A stretch of DNA of 64,000 bases from Aquabacterium soli (lineage in GTDB: Bacteria; Pseudomonadota; Gammaproteobacteria; Burkholderiales; Burkholderiaceae_C): positions 1 through 64,000 of the forward strand of contig NZ_RSED01000008.1 of NCBI RefSeq assembly GCF_003933735.1, written 5' to 3'. Position 1 is the first letter of the stretch, and each line of letters begins with the position of its first letter. The notes under the pieces are model-generated. The model had not been told where the DNA came from, searched no databases, and worked only from the letters and a program-made list of their open reading frames with translations. This document shows, in pieces, positions 16,648 to 27,290 of the stretch. The translations under genes were made by a program, and so were the position numbers.

Positions 16648-18210
16648 ATGAGCGGCGCTTCGTCTCCTGCCTCAGCGGCTCCGGCGCCGCTGACCGGCGG
16701 CACGCTGGCCCTGGGCACGCTGGCCCTGTCGCTGGCCACCTTCATGAACGTGCTGGATTCGTCCATCGCGAACGTGTCCTTGCCGGCCATCTCGGGTGAT
16801 CTGGGTGTGAGCCCTACGCAGGGCACCTGGGTGATCACCAGCTTCGGGGTGGCCAATGCCATCTCGGTGCCTTTGACGGGCTGGCTCACGCAGCGCTTCG
16901 GCGCCGTGCGCCTGTTCGTGGCCAGTGTGCTGCTGTTCGTGCTGGCCTCGTGGCTGTGCGGCTTCGCGCCGTCGCTGGAGGCCCTGATCGGCTTTCGCGT
17001 GCTGCAGGGCCTGGTCGCCGGGCCGATGATCCCCCTGTCGCAGACCCTGCTGCTGGCCAGCTACCCACCGGCCAAGGCGGGGATGGCGCTGGCCCTGTGG
17101 GCCATGACCACGCTCGTGGCGCCGGTGACCGGGCCATTGCTCGGTGGGTGGATCACCGACAACGTGTCCTGGCCGTGGATCTTCTACATCAACGTGCCGG
17201 TGGGCCTGCTGGCCGCGGCGCTCAGCTGGCGCATCTACGCCAAGCGCGACACGCCCACGCGCAAGCTGCCAATCGATTCGGTGGGCCTGGGGCTGCTGGT
17301 GCTGTGGGTCGGCGCGCTGCAGATCATGCTCGACAAGGGCAAGGAGCTGGAGTGGTTCGAGAGTGGCCAGATCGTGGCACTGGCCGTGGTGGCGGCGGTC
17401 GGCTTCGTGGTCTTCGTGGCCTGGGAGCTGACGGAAGAGCACCCCATCGTCAACCTGCGGCTGTTCGCCGGGCGCAACTTCCTGTTGGGCACGCTCACAC
17501 TGTCGGTGGCCTACATGCTGTTCTTCGGCAACGTGGTGCTGCTGCCGCTGTGGCTGCAGCAGTACATGGGCTACACGGCCACCTGGGCGGGCATTGCGCT
17601 GGCGCCGGTGGGGGTGCTGGCCATCATCCTGTCGCCCTTCGTGGGCAAGAACGTGGGCAAGGTCGATCCGCGCCGCCTGGCCACCGTGGCCTTCGTGGTG
17701 TTCGGCATCGTGCTGTGGATGCGCTCGAACTTCACCGTGCAGACGGATCTGGGCACGATCATGATCCCGACGATCATCCAGGGCGGTGCGCTGGCCTTCT
17801 TCTTCGTGCCGCTGAGCGCGATCACGTTGTCGGGATTGCGGCCGGATCAGATCCCTTCGGCCTCGGGCTTGAGCAACTTTGCGCGGATCACGGCGGGGGC
17901 CATGGGCACGTCCATCGTGACCACGCTGTGGGACAACCGCGCCACCATGCACCATGCCCACATGACCGAGAAGCTGGCCAGCACCGACCCGAGCATGGTC
18001 GGCGCGATGGACATGCTGACACGATCGGGCCTGAGCTTCGAGCAGGCCGCCGCGCAGATCAACCGCCTGATCGACCAGCAGGCCTTCACGATGGCGGCGG
18101 ACGACGTCTTTCTGGTGTCGGCCTGGTTGTTCGTGGCGCTGATCCCGCTGCTGTGGCTGGCCCGGCCGGCGAAGGGCGGGGCTTCGGTGGACGCGGGCGG
18201 CGCGCATTGA
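16648..18210 (+). CDS. emrB: EmrB/QacA-type MFS drug efflux pump (DHA2, 14 helices)
   Basis: The 520-residue protein has the DHA2 hallmarks: the start LATFMNVLDSSIANVSLPAI, the motif GWLTQRFGAVRLF between helices 2 and 3, motif C in ALWAMTTLVAPVTGPLLGG, and about 14 membrane segments. It is the energy-coupled inner-membrane component of the pump. The operon order marR, outer-membrane factor, emrA, emrB is typical of Burkholderiales. A bidirectional terminator follows at 18237-18264. Confidence 0.95.
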   Translation: MSGASSPASAAPAPLTGGTLALGTLALSLATFMNVLDSSIANVSLPAISGDLGVSPTQGTWVITSFGVANAISVPLTGWLTQRFGAVRLFVASVLLFVLASWLCGFAPSLEALIGFRVLQGLVAGPMIPLSQTLLLASYPPAKAGMALALWAMTTLVAPVTGPLLGGWITDNVSWPWIFYINVPVGLLAAALSWRIYAKRDTPTRKLPIDSVGLGLLVLWVGALQIMLDKGKELEWFESGQIVALAVVAAVGFVVFVAWELTEEHPIVNLRLFAGRNFLLGTLTLSVAYMLFFGNVVLLPLWLQQYMGYTATWAGIALAPVGVLAIILSPFVGKNVGKVDPRRLATVAFVVFGIVLWMRSNFTVQTDLGTIMIPTIIQGGALAFFFVPLSAITLSGLRPDQIPSASGLSNFARITAGAMGTSIVTTLWDNRATMHHAHMTEKLASTDPSMVGAMDMLTRSGLSFEQAAAQINRLIDQQAFTMAADDVFLVSAWLFVALIPLLWLARPAKGGASVDAGGAH

Positions 18211-18236
18211 AGGCTGCGCGGGCCGCTTGATGACAA

Positions 18237-18264
18237 AACGCCTGGCCGTGTGTCAGGCGTTTTT
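18237..18264. terminator. Bidirectional terminator between emrB and miaA
   Basis: AACGCCTG (18237-18244) and CAGGCGTT (18254-18261) form an 8-bp stem with T-rich flank on both strands. The right arm overlaps the last codons of miaA. It ends the efflux operon from the left and the miaA operon from the right. Confidence 0.8.
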
Positions 18265-19251
18265 CTTGATGAGGTGCACCAGCGCATCCACGTCGATGCC
18301 CTGGTCGCAGGGCAGCACATGGCGCCAGGGCATGGAGCGCAGCCATGTGATCTGCCGCTTGGCCAGTTGGCGCGTGGCGGCGGCGCCGCGCTGGGCCATG
18401 TCGGCACGCACCTTGGGGTCGTGAGGGTCCAGGCCCTGGTCCAGCGCCTCCCACACCTGCCGATAGCCCACGCAGCGGATGGACGCCAGGCCCAGGTGAA
18501 GGTCGGGCCGCTGGCGCAGGCGCTGCACTTCTTCGATCAGGCCTTGGTCCATCATCTGCGTGAAGCGCAGGTTGATGCGCTCATGCAGCCAGGCACGGTG
18601 CGTGGGCTCCAGCGCGAGCAGCAGGCCGGCCGGTGCAGAGGGCTCGGTGCTGTCCGCATCGGCGCGGTGGCGCCGCTGGAAATCCGAGATCGGACGGCCC
18701 GCGGTGTGCCACACCTCCAGTGCCCGCTGGATGCGCTGGGCGTCGTTGGGCGGCAGGCGTGCGGCGGTGAGCGGGTCCACGCGGGCCAGTTCGGCGTGCA
18801 GGGCAGGCCAGCCTTCGGCCAGCGCGCGGGCGTCCAGCATGGCCCGCACCTCGGGCGAGGCCGACGGAATGTCGTCCAGCCCGTCCAGCAGGGCCTTGAT
18901 GTACAGCATGGTGCCGCCCACCAGCAGGGGCAGGCGTCCTCGTGCGCGGATCTCTCCGCTCAGGCGCTGCGTGTCGGCCACGAAGCGCGCGGCGTTGTAG
19001 CTTTCGGCCGGGTCGATGATGTCGATCAGGTGGTGCGGCACGCGGGCCAGTTCTTCGGCGCTCGGCTTGGCCGTGCCGATGTCCATGCCGCGGTAGACCA
19101 GGGCCGAGTCGACACTGATGATCTCGATCGGCAGGTGCTCGGCCAGCGCCAGGGCGAGTGCGGTTTTGCCTGATGCGGTGGGCCCCGCGAGGATCAGGGG
19201 CGCGTGGTCGTGCGGTGCGTCGTTCATTGGAAGGGTCTGCGAAGGCGCCAT
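18253..19251 (-). CDS. miaA: tRNA dimethylallyltransferase
   Basis: The product has the P-loop GPTASGKT near its start, [19 protein letters not shown] and the [10 protein letters not shown] segment of MiaA, which adds an isopentenyl group to A37 of tRNAs reading UNN codons. The tRNA-Leu(UAA) at the end of this window would be a substrate. Three starts are possible: a GTG at 19260 overlapping the upstream stop, ATG 19251 and ATG 19227; none has a good ribosome site, and 19251 was taken as a compromise (332 residues). It is the last gene of a leftward mutL, rluB-like, bcr-like, miaA run. Confidence 0.95.
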   Translation of the reverse strand: MAPSQTLPMNDAPHDHAPLILAGPTASGKTALALALAEHLPIEIISVDSALVYRGMDIGTAKPSAEELARVPHHLIDIIDPAESYNAARFVADTQRLSGEIRARGRLPLLVGGTMLYIKALLDGLDDIPSASPEVRAMLDARALAEGWPALHAELARVDPLTAARLPPNDAQRIQRALEVWHTAGRPISDFQRRHRADADSTEPSAPAGLLLALEPTHRAWLHERINLRFTQMMDQGLIEEVQRLRQRPDLHLGLASIRCVGYRQVWEALDQGLDPHDPKVRADMAQRGAAATRQLAKRQITWLRSMPWRHVLPCDQGIDVDALVHLIKKNA

Positions 19252-19256
19252 GGTGC

Positions 19257-20531
19257 TCACGACACCGCGTGCTGTTCGACTGCCGGCCGGCCATGCCGCT
19301 GCACCAGGCCCAGGGCCACCCAGGCCGTGATCGCGCCGCCCAGGCCCACGCCCAGCGTCAAGGGGTGCAGCGTGCCGGCCATGCCGGGGGTCTTCATCCA
19401 CACGGCCAGCACGGCGCTGATGCCAAAGGCGATCCAGCACATGATGAAGCCCGACAGGGCCGAGGCTGCGCCCGCCTGGTGCGGGAAGGACGCCACCACG
19501 CCGGCCTGGCTGCAGGGCTGGTGCAGGCCGTGGCCGATGGCGTAGATCCACAGGCCGGGCATCACGGCCCACGGCGAGGGCAGCGTGTCGGTGGCCAGGG
19601 TCCAGGCCGAAAGGCCGGCGCACCACAGCCCACCGGTGAGCGAGCACATCGCGCCCACGCGCACCGTGCCCGTCAGGCCGCGGTGGGGCAGCCAGCGGCG
19701 GCACAGCAGCGTGCCGCCCAGGTAGAACAGCGACATCGATGCCATCACCATGCCGAACACCGGCCGGCTGACCTGCAGCACCTCGATGAACGCAAAGGAC
19801 GAAGCCGCCAGGAACACATACAGCCCGCCGTAGGTGGACGAGGTCAGCGTGGTGTAGGCACGGAACATGGGCTGGCGCACGATGCCGTGCCACTGCGCCA
19901 GGCGTTGCCGCGCGCTCAGGCCTTGCTGGCGGCGGTGCTGCGGCAGGGTCTCGGGCAAGCGCCGCCAGATGAAGACCAGTGACGCGAGGGCGAACACGCC
20001 GAGCAGGGCCAAGGTGGTGCGCCAGCCCAGGCTGGCCGCGGTGATGCCGCCGATGATGGGGCCCACCAGGGCGATCACGCCCAGGCCGCTCAGGCCCTGC
20101 GACAGCACGTGCGCACCTTGCTCGGGCGTGTAGAGGTCTCGGATCATGGCGCGGGCGCAGACCAGCGCGGCCGCCAGCCCCACCCCCTGCGCGGCCCGGG
20201 CCACCACCAGCACGCCCAGGCCGGGTGCCAGCACGGTGGCCACGCTGGCCAGCACGAACAGCGCGAGCCCGGCCATCAGCACGGGGCGGCGTCCCAGCCG
20301 GTCGGACACCGGGCCCCAGAACAGCTGGGCGATGCCGAAGGCCAGCACCAGGACGGACAGCGTCCATTGCACTGCGGCCGCGCTCACGCCCAGCGATGCG
20401 GGCATCTGCGGCAAGGCCGGCAGGTACAGGTCGGTGGCAACAGGCTGCAGGCCCAGCAGCAGCGACAGCGCGGTCACCACCACCCAGTGCGGTGGCAGCG
20501 CGCTCGCCTCGCGGGGGTCAGAAGCGCTCAT
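19257..20531 (-). CDS. Bcr/CflA-family MFS drug transporter
   Basis: The 424-residue protein has 12 predicted membrane helices and the Bcr/CflA features: [17 protein letters not shown] in the first loop, [16 protein letters not shown] as motif A and a TMS5 motif around [10 protein letters not shown]. It would export drugs or sulfonamide-like or dipeptide substrates by proton antiport. It overlaps the rluB-like gene by 14 bases and ends 5 bases before miaA, so it is embedded in that operon. Confidence 0.92.
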   Translation of the reverse strand: MSASDPREASALPPHWVVVTALSLLLGLQPVATDLYLPALPQMPASLGVSAAAVQWTLSVLVLAFGIAQLFWGPVSDRLGRRPVLMAGLALFVLASVATVLAPGLGVLVVARAAQGVGLAAALVCARAMIRDLYTPEQGAHVLSQGLSGLGVIALVGPIIGGITAASLGWRTTLALLGVFALASLVFIWRRLPETLPQHRRQQGLSARQRLAQWHGIVRQPMFRAYTTLTSSTYGGLYVFLAASSFAFIEVLQVSRPVFGMVMASMSLFYLGGTLLCRRWLPHRGLTGTVRVGAMCSLTGGLWCAGLSAWTLATDTLPSPWAVMPGLWIYAIGHGLHQPCSQAGVVASFPHQAGAASALSGFIMCWIAFGISAVLAVWMKTPGMAGTLHPLTLGVGLGGAITAWVALGLVQRHGRPAVEQHAVS

Positions 20532-21732
20532 GGGGGCCCAGGAAGCGCCACTGGCCCAGCGGCAGCTTGCCCAGCACCACCTGGCCCATGCGCACGCGCT
20601 TGAGCCCCACGACCTTCAGGCCGACCTGTTCGCACATGCGGCGGATCTGGCGCTTCTTGCCTTCGCGCAGCACGAAGCGCAGTTGCTGCTCGTTCTGCCA
20701 CGACACCTTGGCCGGCTTGAGCGGCTTGTCGTCCAGCGACAGGCCGTGGCGCAGCAGTTCGAGCTGGTCTTCGGGCAGCACGGCCGACACGTTCTCGGCG
20801 TCGGGCTGCGCCATGCTCTGCACGCGCACCAGGTATTCCTTCTCGACGATGGCGTCCTCGCCGATCAGGTGGCGGGCGATGCGGCCATCCTGCGTGAGCA
20901 CCAGCAGCCCGGTGGAGTCGATGTCGAGGCGGCCCGCGGGCGCCAGCTTGTGCAGGTGGCCGCGCGTGAGCTGCCAGGGCGTGGTGTCGCCCGACCAGCG
21001 GTTCTCGGGGCGCACTAGCACGACGGCCGGGTCGTAGCCATCCTCGGCCTGGCCGCTGACATAGCCGATGGGCTTGTTGAGCAGGATGGTGACGCGCTGC
21101 GATTGCTCGACCTTGGCCTGCGAATCGACCGTGATCGTCTGGTGCGGCCACACGCGTGTGCCCAGTTCGGTGACGACCTCGCCATCGACGCTGACCCAGC
21201 CCTGCACGATCCAGTCGTCGGCCTCGCGGCGAGAGGACAGGCCTTGCTCGCTCATCAGCTTGGACAGGCGCACACGGCCGTCTTCTGGCGCTTGGCGGGG
21301 CGTCTCGATGGGTGCGCGGCCGGCTGGGCGTTCGGGGTAGCGTTGATCGCGGGGGGCTTCGCTTCGGTAGCCGCCCTCATGGCCACGATGGTCGTCTCTG
21401 TAGTCGCCACGGGACTCACGCTGGGGTGGGCGCGGGTTCGACCGACCTGCAGGGCGCGCACCCTGCTCGCCACGGAGAGGGGGCCGAGGCGCGTCGTCGC
21501 GGGGGCGATCAGCGCGTTCACGGCGGTCACCGCGATCGCTTCGATCACTGCGCGGCGACGCATGGCGTTCTGCCGGCGCCTCCTGCGCAGCGGGTGTCTC
21601 GGCCTCGGGTTCGGCCCGGCGCACGCGGTCGCGCACGATGGGGGCATTGGGCCGCACGGGCTTGCGCCCCGTGGGGTTGGCGGCGGCCTCCTTGGCTTCG
21701 GGCGTCAGGCTCAGTTTGCGGCGTTCGCTCAT
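20518..21732 (-). CDS. RsuA-family 23S rRNA pseudouridine synthase (RluB/RluF-like)
   Basis: The 404-residue protein has an unusual N-terminal extension of about 150 residues dominated by Arg, Asp, Glu and Pro, probably disordered. An S4 RNA-binding domain follows ([21 protein letters not shown], about 155-200). The catalytic domain carries the active-site aspartate in [18 protein letters not shown] and the family ending [21 protein letters not shown]. It modifies a uridine of 23S rRNA. The extension may bind RNA; the choice between RluB and RluF cannot be settled by eye. Confidence 0.9.
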   Translation of the reverse strand: MSERRKLSLTPEAKEAAANPTGRKPVRPNAPIVRDRVRRAEPEAETPAAQEAPAERHASPRSDRSDRGDRRERADRPRDDAPRPPLRGEQGARPAGRSNPRPPQRESRGDYRDDHRGHEGGYRSEAPRDQRYPERPAGRAPIETPRQAPEDGRVRLSKLMSEQGLSSRREADDWIVQGWVSVDGEVVTELGTRVWPHQTITVDSQAKVEQSQRVTILLNKPIGYVSGQAEDGYDPAVVLVRPENRWSGDTTPWQLTRGHLHKLAPAGRLDIDSTGLLVLTQDGRIARHLIGEDAIVEKEYLVRVQSMAQPDAENVSAVLPEDQLELLRHGLSLDDKPLKPAKVSWQNEQQLRFVLREGKKRQIRRMCEQVGLKVVGLKRVRMGQVVLGKLPLGQWRFLGPHERF

Positions 21733-21804
21733 GGTGGGGTCGGGAAAAGGCGCTCGTGGTGGGCGCTGGGCGTCATCAAGGGCCGATGAAGGGCGGGGTG
21801 CCGC

Positions 21805-23820
21805 TCAGCGGCCTCTGAGGAACAGGTTGTCGAGCTCGGCCACGGTGATCTGGCGCCAGGTGGGGCGCCCGTGGTTGCACTGGTCGGCGCGGTCGGTGGC
21901 TTCCATGTCGCGCAGCAGCGCGTTCATCTCGGCCAGGGTCAAGCGGCGGTTGGCGCGCACGGCGCCATGGCAGGCCATGGTGGCCAGCAGTTCATGCTGG
22001 GCGCGCTGCACCACGTGGCTGGCGTCGAAGCCGGACAGTTCTGCCAGCACCGAGCGGGTCAGCTCCACCAGGTCGGCCTGGTCCAGCGCCATGGGGCGTG
22101 AGCGCACGGCCAGCGTGTTGGGCCCCAGCGGCCCCACGTCCAGGCCCACGGCGTTCAGGGCGTCGCGGTGGCTTTCGGTGGTGGCCATCTCGGTGGGCGT
22201 GGCCGAGAAGGTGACCGGGATCAGCAACGGCTGCGAGGGCAGGGCATCTTGCGCGATCTGGCCCTTGAGCCGCTCATAGACGATGCGCTCGTGGGCGGCA
22301 TGCATGTCCACGATGACCAGGCCCTTGGCGTTCTCGGCCAGCACGTAGATGCCACCGATCTGCGCGATGGCACGGCCCAGGGGCCAGTCTTCCGGCGCAT
22401 GCGGGGCCAGCGCCGGTGATGGCTCGGCCGGGGCGCGCGGCGCCGTGTCGGGCACGGTCCGGGGCATCCAGCCCTCCAGCGGCTCGCGCTCGCGCGCCGT
22501 GATGGCGGGTTCGTCGTTGCCGGCCGTGTCGTGGCGCCGAGCTTCCGTGCTGGCGGCGCCATCGGCCAGGAAACTGGCAGTCGGCCAGCCGCCCCAGCGT
22601 TGCTGAGGCGCGGCGTCGGCGAAGCCGCCGGGCGCACGCCGCACGCCGGTCAGGGCCTGGGTGGTGGGGGCGATGGCACCCCAGGGCAGGCGGTCTTGCT
22701 GGCTGTTGGGTAGCGGTTCAACCACCGCAGGCCCGTCGGTGCCGGTGCCCGTGGCGGCATCGAGCTGGGCCACAGGCTCGGCCTGGCTGGTTGGTTCGTT
22801 GGCGGGGGGGGCGAGCCCGGCGCGCGACACCGCCAAGGCAGCCTCGACGGCCTTGCGCACGGCCTGGTGCACCTCGCGCCCATCGCGGAAACGCACCTCG
22901 ATCTTGGTGGGGTGCACGTTGACATCGACCAGTTCGGGCGTGATCTCCACAAACAGGGCGTAGACCGGCTGGCGGTGGCCGTGCAGCACGTCTTCGTAGG
23001 CAGCGCGGGCGCCATGCACCAGCAGCTTGTCGCGCACGAACCGGCCATTGACGTAGCAGTACTGCTGGTCGGCGCGGGACCGGGCAGCATCCGGGATGCC
23101 GGCGCGGCCGGTCACGCGCACGGGGCCGATCTGCCATTCCACCGGGCGGCTGTCGCGCACGAAGGCCTCGCCCAGCACGTCGCGCAGGCGCTGCTCCTGG
23201 TCGCCCGCGCGCCATTGCTCGACCAGCTTGCCTTCGTGCCACACGGTGAAGGCCACGTCCGGCCGGGCCAGGGCATGGCGCCGCACGGCGTCCACGCAAT
23301 GCGCCAGCTCTGTGTTTTCGGACTTGAGGAACTTGCGCCGGGCCGGCGTGTTGAAAAACAGTTCGCGCACCTCGACGCTGGTGCCCACGCCGCGCGCGGC
23401 CGGGGTCAACTCGCCCGAACGGGCGTCCAGCCGGTGGGCGTGCGCGTCGTTCGCGGTGCGGCTGGACAGTGCCATTTCGGCCACCGACGACACCGCGGCC
23501 AGCGCTTCGCCCCGGAACCCCATGGTCAGCACGCTTTCCAGGTCGTTCAGCGAGCGGATCTTGCTGGTGGCGTGGCGCTTGAGGGCCAGGGGCAGCTCGT
23601 CGATCGGGATGCCGCAGCCATCGTCCTCGATCAGGATCTGGCGGATGCCGCCGGCCAGCAGCTTGACGGTGATCTGGGTGGCGCCGGCGTCCAGGGCGTT
23701 GTCGACCAGTTCGCGCACCACGGACGCCGGGCGCTCCACCACCTCGCCGGCGGCGATCTGGCTGATCAGCTCGTCGGGCAGCTCACGGATGCTGACTCGG
23801 GGGGGGCGCTCTGGGGTCAT
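21805..23820 (-). CDS. mutL: DNA mismatch repair protein MutL, endonuclease type
   Basis: From ATG 23820 the product has the GHKL ATPase motifs ELVDNALDAGA, EDDGCGI and MGFRGEAL, a variable Pro/Ala-rich linker, and a C-terminal dimerisation domain with DMHAAHERIVYE. That last motif matches the DQHA(X)2E(X)4E metal-binding endonuclease motif of MutL proteins from bacteria without MutH, with Met in place of Gln. CNHGRP near the end is the second metal motif. A start at 23847 is possible but would leave 11 bases to the divergent dedA-like gene. It heads the run toward miaA. Confidence 0.96.
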   Translation of the reverse strand: MTPERPPRVSIRELPDELISQIAAGEVVERPASVVRELVDNALDAGATQITVKLLAGGIRQILIEDDGCGIPIDELPLALKRHATSKIRSLNDLESVLTMGFRGEALAAVSSVAEMALSSRTANDAHAHRLDARSGELTPAARGVGTSVEVRELFFNTPARRKFLKSENTELAHCVDAVRRHALARPDVAFTVWHEGKLVEQWRAGDQEQRLRDVLGEAFVRDSRPVEWQIGPVRVTGRAGIPDAARSRADQQYCYVNGRFVRDKLLVHGARAAYEDVLHGHRQPVYALFVEITPELVDVNVHPTKIEVRFRDGREVHQAVRKAVEAALAVSRAGLAPPANEPTSQAEPVAQLDAATGTGTDGPAVVEPLPNSQQDRLPWGAIAPTTQALTGVRRAPGGFADAAPQQRWGGWPTASFLADGAASTEARRHDTAGNDEPAITAREREPLEGWMPRTVPDTAPRAPAEPSPALAPHAPEDWPLGRAIAQIGGIYVLAENAKGLVIVDMHAAHERIVYERLKGQIAQDALPSQPLLIPVTFSATPTEMATTESHRDALNAVGLDVGPLGPNTLAVRSRPMALDQADLVELTRSVLAELSGFDASHVVQRAQHELLATMACHGAVRANRRLTLAEMNALLRDMEATDRADQCNHGRPTWRQITVAELDNLFLRGR

Positions 23821-23858
23821 GGGCTCGATTGTAAAAGGCGCGGTCATAATGCGGCGCC

Positions 23859-24512
23859 ATGGACATTGCACTTTTCCTGATCGATTTCATCCTGCACGTG
23901 GACCAGCACCTGGCCGAGTTCGTGCGTGACTACGGCGTGTGGATCTACGCGTTGCTGTTCCTGATCGTGTTCGTGGAGACCGGTCTGGTGGTGATGCCGT
24001 TCCTGCCGGGCGATTCCCTGCTGTTCATGGTGGGGGCACTGGCCGGCACGGGCGTGATGAGCCTGCCGCTGGCGATCGCCGTGCTGCTGGTGGCCGCCAT
24101 CCTGGGCGACCAGGTCAACTACACCATTGGGCGCACCATCGGGCCGAAGGTGTTCCAGTGGGAAAACTCCCGCTGGTTCAACCGCCGCGCCTTCGATGCG
24201 GCCCACAATTTTTACGAGAAGCACGGCGGCATCACCATCATCCTGGCGCGTTTCATGCCTTTCGTCCGCACCTTCGCGCCCTTCGTGGCTGGCGTGGCGC
24301 AGATGAACCGCGCTACCTTCACCGCCTTCAACGTGATCGGCGCGCTGATCTGGGTGGTGGGCCTGACGGTGGTGGGCTACCTGTTCGGCAACCTGCCGAT
24401 CGTGCAGCAGCACCTGAGCAAGATTATCTGGGCGCTGATTCTGATTCCGGGCCTGATCGCCATCTTTGGCGCCTGGAAGGCCCGCCGGGCGCAGGCCGCC
24501 GGGGCCTCCTGA
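23859..24512 (+). CDS. DedA-family (VTT domain) membrane protein
   Basis: The 217-residue protein shows the DedA pattern: FVETGLVVMPFLPGDSLLF with the conserved acidic and proline residues, and FVRTFAPFVAGVAQMNR with the functional arginine. About five membrane segments are visible. DedA proteins are now linked to undecaprenyl-phosphate or phospholipid flipping and to membrane-potential upkeep. It is divergent from mutL and converges on nadB. Confidence 0.92.
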   Translation: MDIALFLIDFILHVDQHLAEFVRDYGVWIYALLFLIVFVETGLVVMPFLPGDSLLFMVGALAGTGVMSLPLAIAVLLVAAILGDQVNYTIGRTIGPKVFQWENSRWFNRRAFDAAHNFYEKHGGITIILARFMPFVRTFAPFVAGVAQMNRATFTAFNVIGALIWVVGLTVVGYLFGNLPIVQQHLSKIIWALILIPGLIAIFGAWKARRAQAAGAS

Positions 24513-24556
24513 CGAGGCCGGGAGAGCGTGAGCGTCAGAGGCTCAGAGGGCCTGGC

Positions 24557-26203
24557 TCACGGCAGCCAGGCGTCCTTCTTCTTGGGCTTCTTGCACAGGA
24601 TGGTCGGGAAGCTCACCGGCAGCGTGCGCGGATAGTCGCGGCTGAAATGCAGCCCGCGGCTTTCCTGGCGTGACAGCGCCGAGCGCACGATCAGCTCGGC
24701 GCAATCGACCAGGTTGCGCAACTCCAGCAGGTCGCGCGTGACCTTGAAATTGGCGTAGTAATCGTCGATCTCGCTGCGCAGCAGCTTGATGCGGTGCAGC
24801 GCGCGCTCCAGCCGGCGCGTGGTCCGCACAATGCCCACATAGTTCCACATCACCAGGCGCAGCTCGTCCCAGTTGTGCGAGATGACCACTTCCTCGTCGG
24901 CATCGGACACCTGGCTTTCGTCCCAGCCTGGCAGCGTGGGGCGGTTGGCGGGCATGTGCTGCTCGATGTCCTTGGCGCAGGTGCGGCCCAGCACCACGCA
25001 TTCCAGCAGTGAATTGCTGGCCAGTCGGTTGGCGCCGTGCAGGCCGGTGTAGCTGGTCTCGCCCACGGCGTACAGGCCGGGCAGGTCGGTGCGGCCGCTC
25101 AGGTCGGTGACCACGCCGCCGCAGGTGTAGTGCGCCGCCGGCACCACCGGGATGGGCTGGCGGGCGATGTCGATGCCCAATGACAGGCATCGCGCATGGA
25201 TGGTGGGGAAGTGCTCTTTCAGGAAGGCTTCGCCCAGGTGGGTGGCGTCCAGCAGCACGTAGTCCAGGCCGTGCTTCTTCATCTCGAAGTCGATGGCGCG
25301 GGCCACGATGTCGCGCGGAGCCAGTTCGCCCCGTTCGTCGTGCGCGGGCATGAAGCGCGTGCCGTCGGGCAGCTTGAGGTGGGCGCCTTCGCCGCGCATG
25401 GCCTCGGTGATCAGGAAGCTGCGCTCTTGCGGGTGGTACAGGCAGGTGGGGTGGAACTGGATGAACTCCATGTTGCCCACGCGGCAGCCGGCCCGCCAGG
25501 CCATGGCGATGCCATCGCCCGTGGAGGTGTCCGGATTGCTGGTGTAGCGGTAGACCTTGCCCACGCCACCGGTGGCCAGCACCACGGCCGCGGCCGGCAG
25601 GGTCTCGACCCGCTGGCTTTCGATGTCGAGCGCGTACACGCCATGGCAGCGCTGCGCCTCGCCCTGGGCGACCACGCCGCTGCGCTTGAGGTGGCGGTTG
25701 GTGATCAGGTCCAGCGCCATCCATTTTTCACGCAGCGTGATGTTGGGATGGCGCTTGACCTCGGCCAGCAGCACGTCGTGGATGGCCTTGCCCGTGGCAT
25801 CGGCCGCATGCGCGATGCGGCGCACCGCATGGCCACCTTCACGCGTGAGGTGCAGGCCCAGCGGGCCTTGCGGATCGGGCGAGAAGGGCACGCCGCGCGC
25901 CACCAGCCATTCGACGGCCTGTGCGCTGTGCTCGGCGATGAACTCGGCGGCGTTCTCGTCGACGAGGCCGGCGCCTGCATCCTGCGTGTCGCGCACGTGG
26001 GACGCGATGCTGTCGTCGCTGCCCAGCACGCCCACGATGCCGCCCTGGGCCCAGGCCGTGGCGGCTTCTTCGAGGTGGCGTTTGGCCAGCACGATCACCG
26101 GTTGTGTCTCGGCCAGGTGCAGGGCCACCGTCAGGCCGGCCAGGCCGGCTCCGATGATGACGACGGGAAGGGGCGCGGCCCCGTTGGAAGGTTCTCTCAC
26201 CAT
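24557..26203 (-). CDS. nadB: L-aspartate oxidase
   Basis: From ATG 26203 the product has 548 residues. The FAD-binding GAGLAG (18-23), [41 protein letters not shown] (cited by its flanks) and [11 protein letters not shown] identify NadB of the succinate dehydrogenase flavoprotein family. It oxidises aspartate to iminoaspartate, which NadA (33045-34163) and NadC (32091-32996) carry on to nicotinate mononucleotide. An upstream start at 26245 exists but has no better support. Confidence 0.96.
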   Translation of the reverse strand: MVREPSNGAAPLPVVIIGAGLAGLTVALHLAETQPVIVLAKRHLEEAATAWAQGGIVGVLGSDDSIASHVRDTQDAGAGLVDENAAEFIAEHSAQAVEWLVARGVPFSPDPQGPLGLHLTREGGHAVRRIAHAADATGKAIHDVLLAEVKRHPNITLREKWMALDLITNRHLKRSGVVAQGEAQRCHGVYALDIESQRVETLPAAAVVLATGGVGKVYRYTSNPDTSTGDGIAMAWRAGCRVGNMEFIQFHPTCLYHPQERSFLITEAMRGEGAHLKLPDGTRFMPAHDERGELAPRDIVARAIDFEMKKHGLDYVLLDATHLGEAFLKEHFPTIHARCLSLGIDIARQPIPVVPAAHYTCGGVVTDLSGRTDLPGLYAVGETSYTGLHGANRLASNSLLECVVLGRTCAKDIEQHMPANRPTLPGWDESQVSDADEEVVISHNWDELRLVMWNYVGIVRTTRRLERALHRIKLLRSEIDDYYANFKVTRDLLELRNLVDCAELIVRSALSRQESRGLHFSRDYPRTLPVSFPTILCKKPKKKDAWLP

Positions 26204-26330
26204 ATGGGGCGATTCTAGGGCCGCGGCGATGGCCGCGCCGTTCACGCAGCAGGCGCTGCGCTGCTAACATGCCCTGCCGGCCCATCCACCCCATCAGAAC
26301 AAGGCGCCGGCGGTCTACGAGGAGTGCCCC

Positions 26331-27236
26331 ATGCGCTGGCAAGGTCAACGGCAGAGCGACAACGTGGAAGACCTGCGCGGCGAGGGTTCGTCGGGCGGTG
26401 GGCGTGGCATCGGCCTGCCCATTGGCCGGGGGGGCCTCGGTGTGGGAACCATCGTGGTCGCGCTGGTGGCCAGCTATGTGCTGGGCGTGAACCCGCTCAC
26501 CGTGCTGAGCATGCTCAGTGGCGGCGGGCCCGTGCAGACGCAGTCTCCTTCTCGCCCTGCACAGGCGCCGGGCGGGCAGGTGTCCGGCAAGGACGATCCA
26601 CAGAAGGCCTTCGTGGCCACGGTGCTGGCCGACACCGAAGACGTGTGGCGTGCGCAGTTCCAGCAGGCGGGACGCGAGTACGAAGACCCGCGCCTGGTGC
26701 TGTTCCGCGGTGCCACGCAGACCGCCTGCGGCCAGGGCGAATCGGCCATGGGCCCTTTCTATTGCCCGGCCGACCACAAGGTCTACATCGACCTGGATTT
26801 CTACGACACGCTGCGTGACCGCTTGGGTGCGCCTGGTGATTTCGCGCAGGCCTATGTGATCGCCCACGAGGTGGGGCACCACGTACAGAACCTGCTGGGC
26901 ACCTCGGCCAAGATGGAGCAGGCGCGTGGCCGTGTCAGCCAGGCCCAGTACAACGCGATGAGCGTGCGGCTGGAACTGCAGGCCGACTGCTTTGCCGGCG
27001 TGTGGGCGCACCATGCCGAGCGCAGCCGGCAGATCCTGGAGCAGGGCGACATCGAAGAGGCGATGAACGCCGCTGCGCAGATCGGCGACGACACCCTGCA
27101 GAAGAAATCGCAGGGGCGCGTGGTGCCGGAGAGCTTCACCCACGGCAGCAGCGAGCAGCGCGTGCGCTGGTTCAAGCGCGGCTTCGAATCAGGCGACACG
27201 GCGCAGTGCAACACCTTCACCAAGCAGCCGGTGTGA
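26331..27236 (+). CDS. YpfJ-family neutral zinc metallopeptidase
   Basis: The 301-residue protein starts behind a GAGGAG ribosome site. One membrane helix (about 37-57) follows a glycine-rich cytoplasmic start, and the rest should lie outside. The zinc motif HEVGH (179-183) and a downstream Glu in [13 protein letters not shown] mark the neutral zinc metallopeptidase family (PF04228). Substrates are unknown. Confidence 0.92.
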   Translation: MRWQGQRQSDNVEDLRGEGSSGGGRGIGLPIGRGGLGVGTIVVALVASYVLGVNPLTVLSMLSGGGPVQTQSPSRPAQAPGGQVSGKDDPQKAFVATVLADTEDVWRAQFQQAGREYEDPRLVLFRGATQTACGQGESAMGPFYCPADHKVYIDLDFYDTLRDRLGAPGDFAQAYVIAHEVGHHVQNLLGTSAKMEQARGRVSQAQYNAMSVRLELQADCFAGVWAHHAERSRQILEQGDIEEAMNAAAQIGDDTLQKKSQGRVVPESFTHGSSEQRVRWFKRGFESGDTAQCNTFTKQPV

Positions 27237-27290
27237 CCCGGGCTGCATTTCCTTTCCCTACAACCTGAACGACGACTGGAGACCCTTCCC

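Noticed and set aside
16672-18207. Open frame of 511 codons on the - strand
   Set aside because: Exact shadow of emrB, dominated by Arg, Gln and His.
20518-21732. Naming the pseudouridine synthase rluB or rluF
   Set aside because: Features fit the RsuA family, but the target base cannot be decided by eye.
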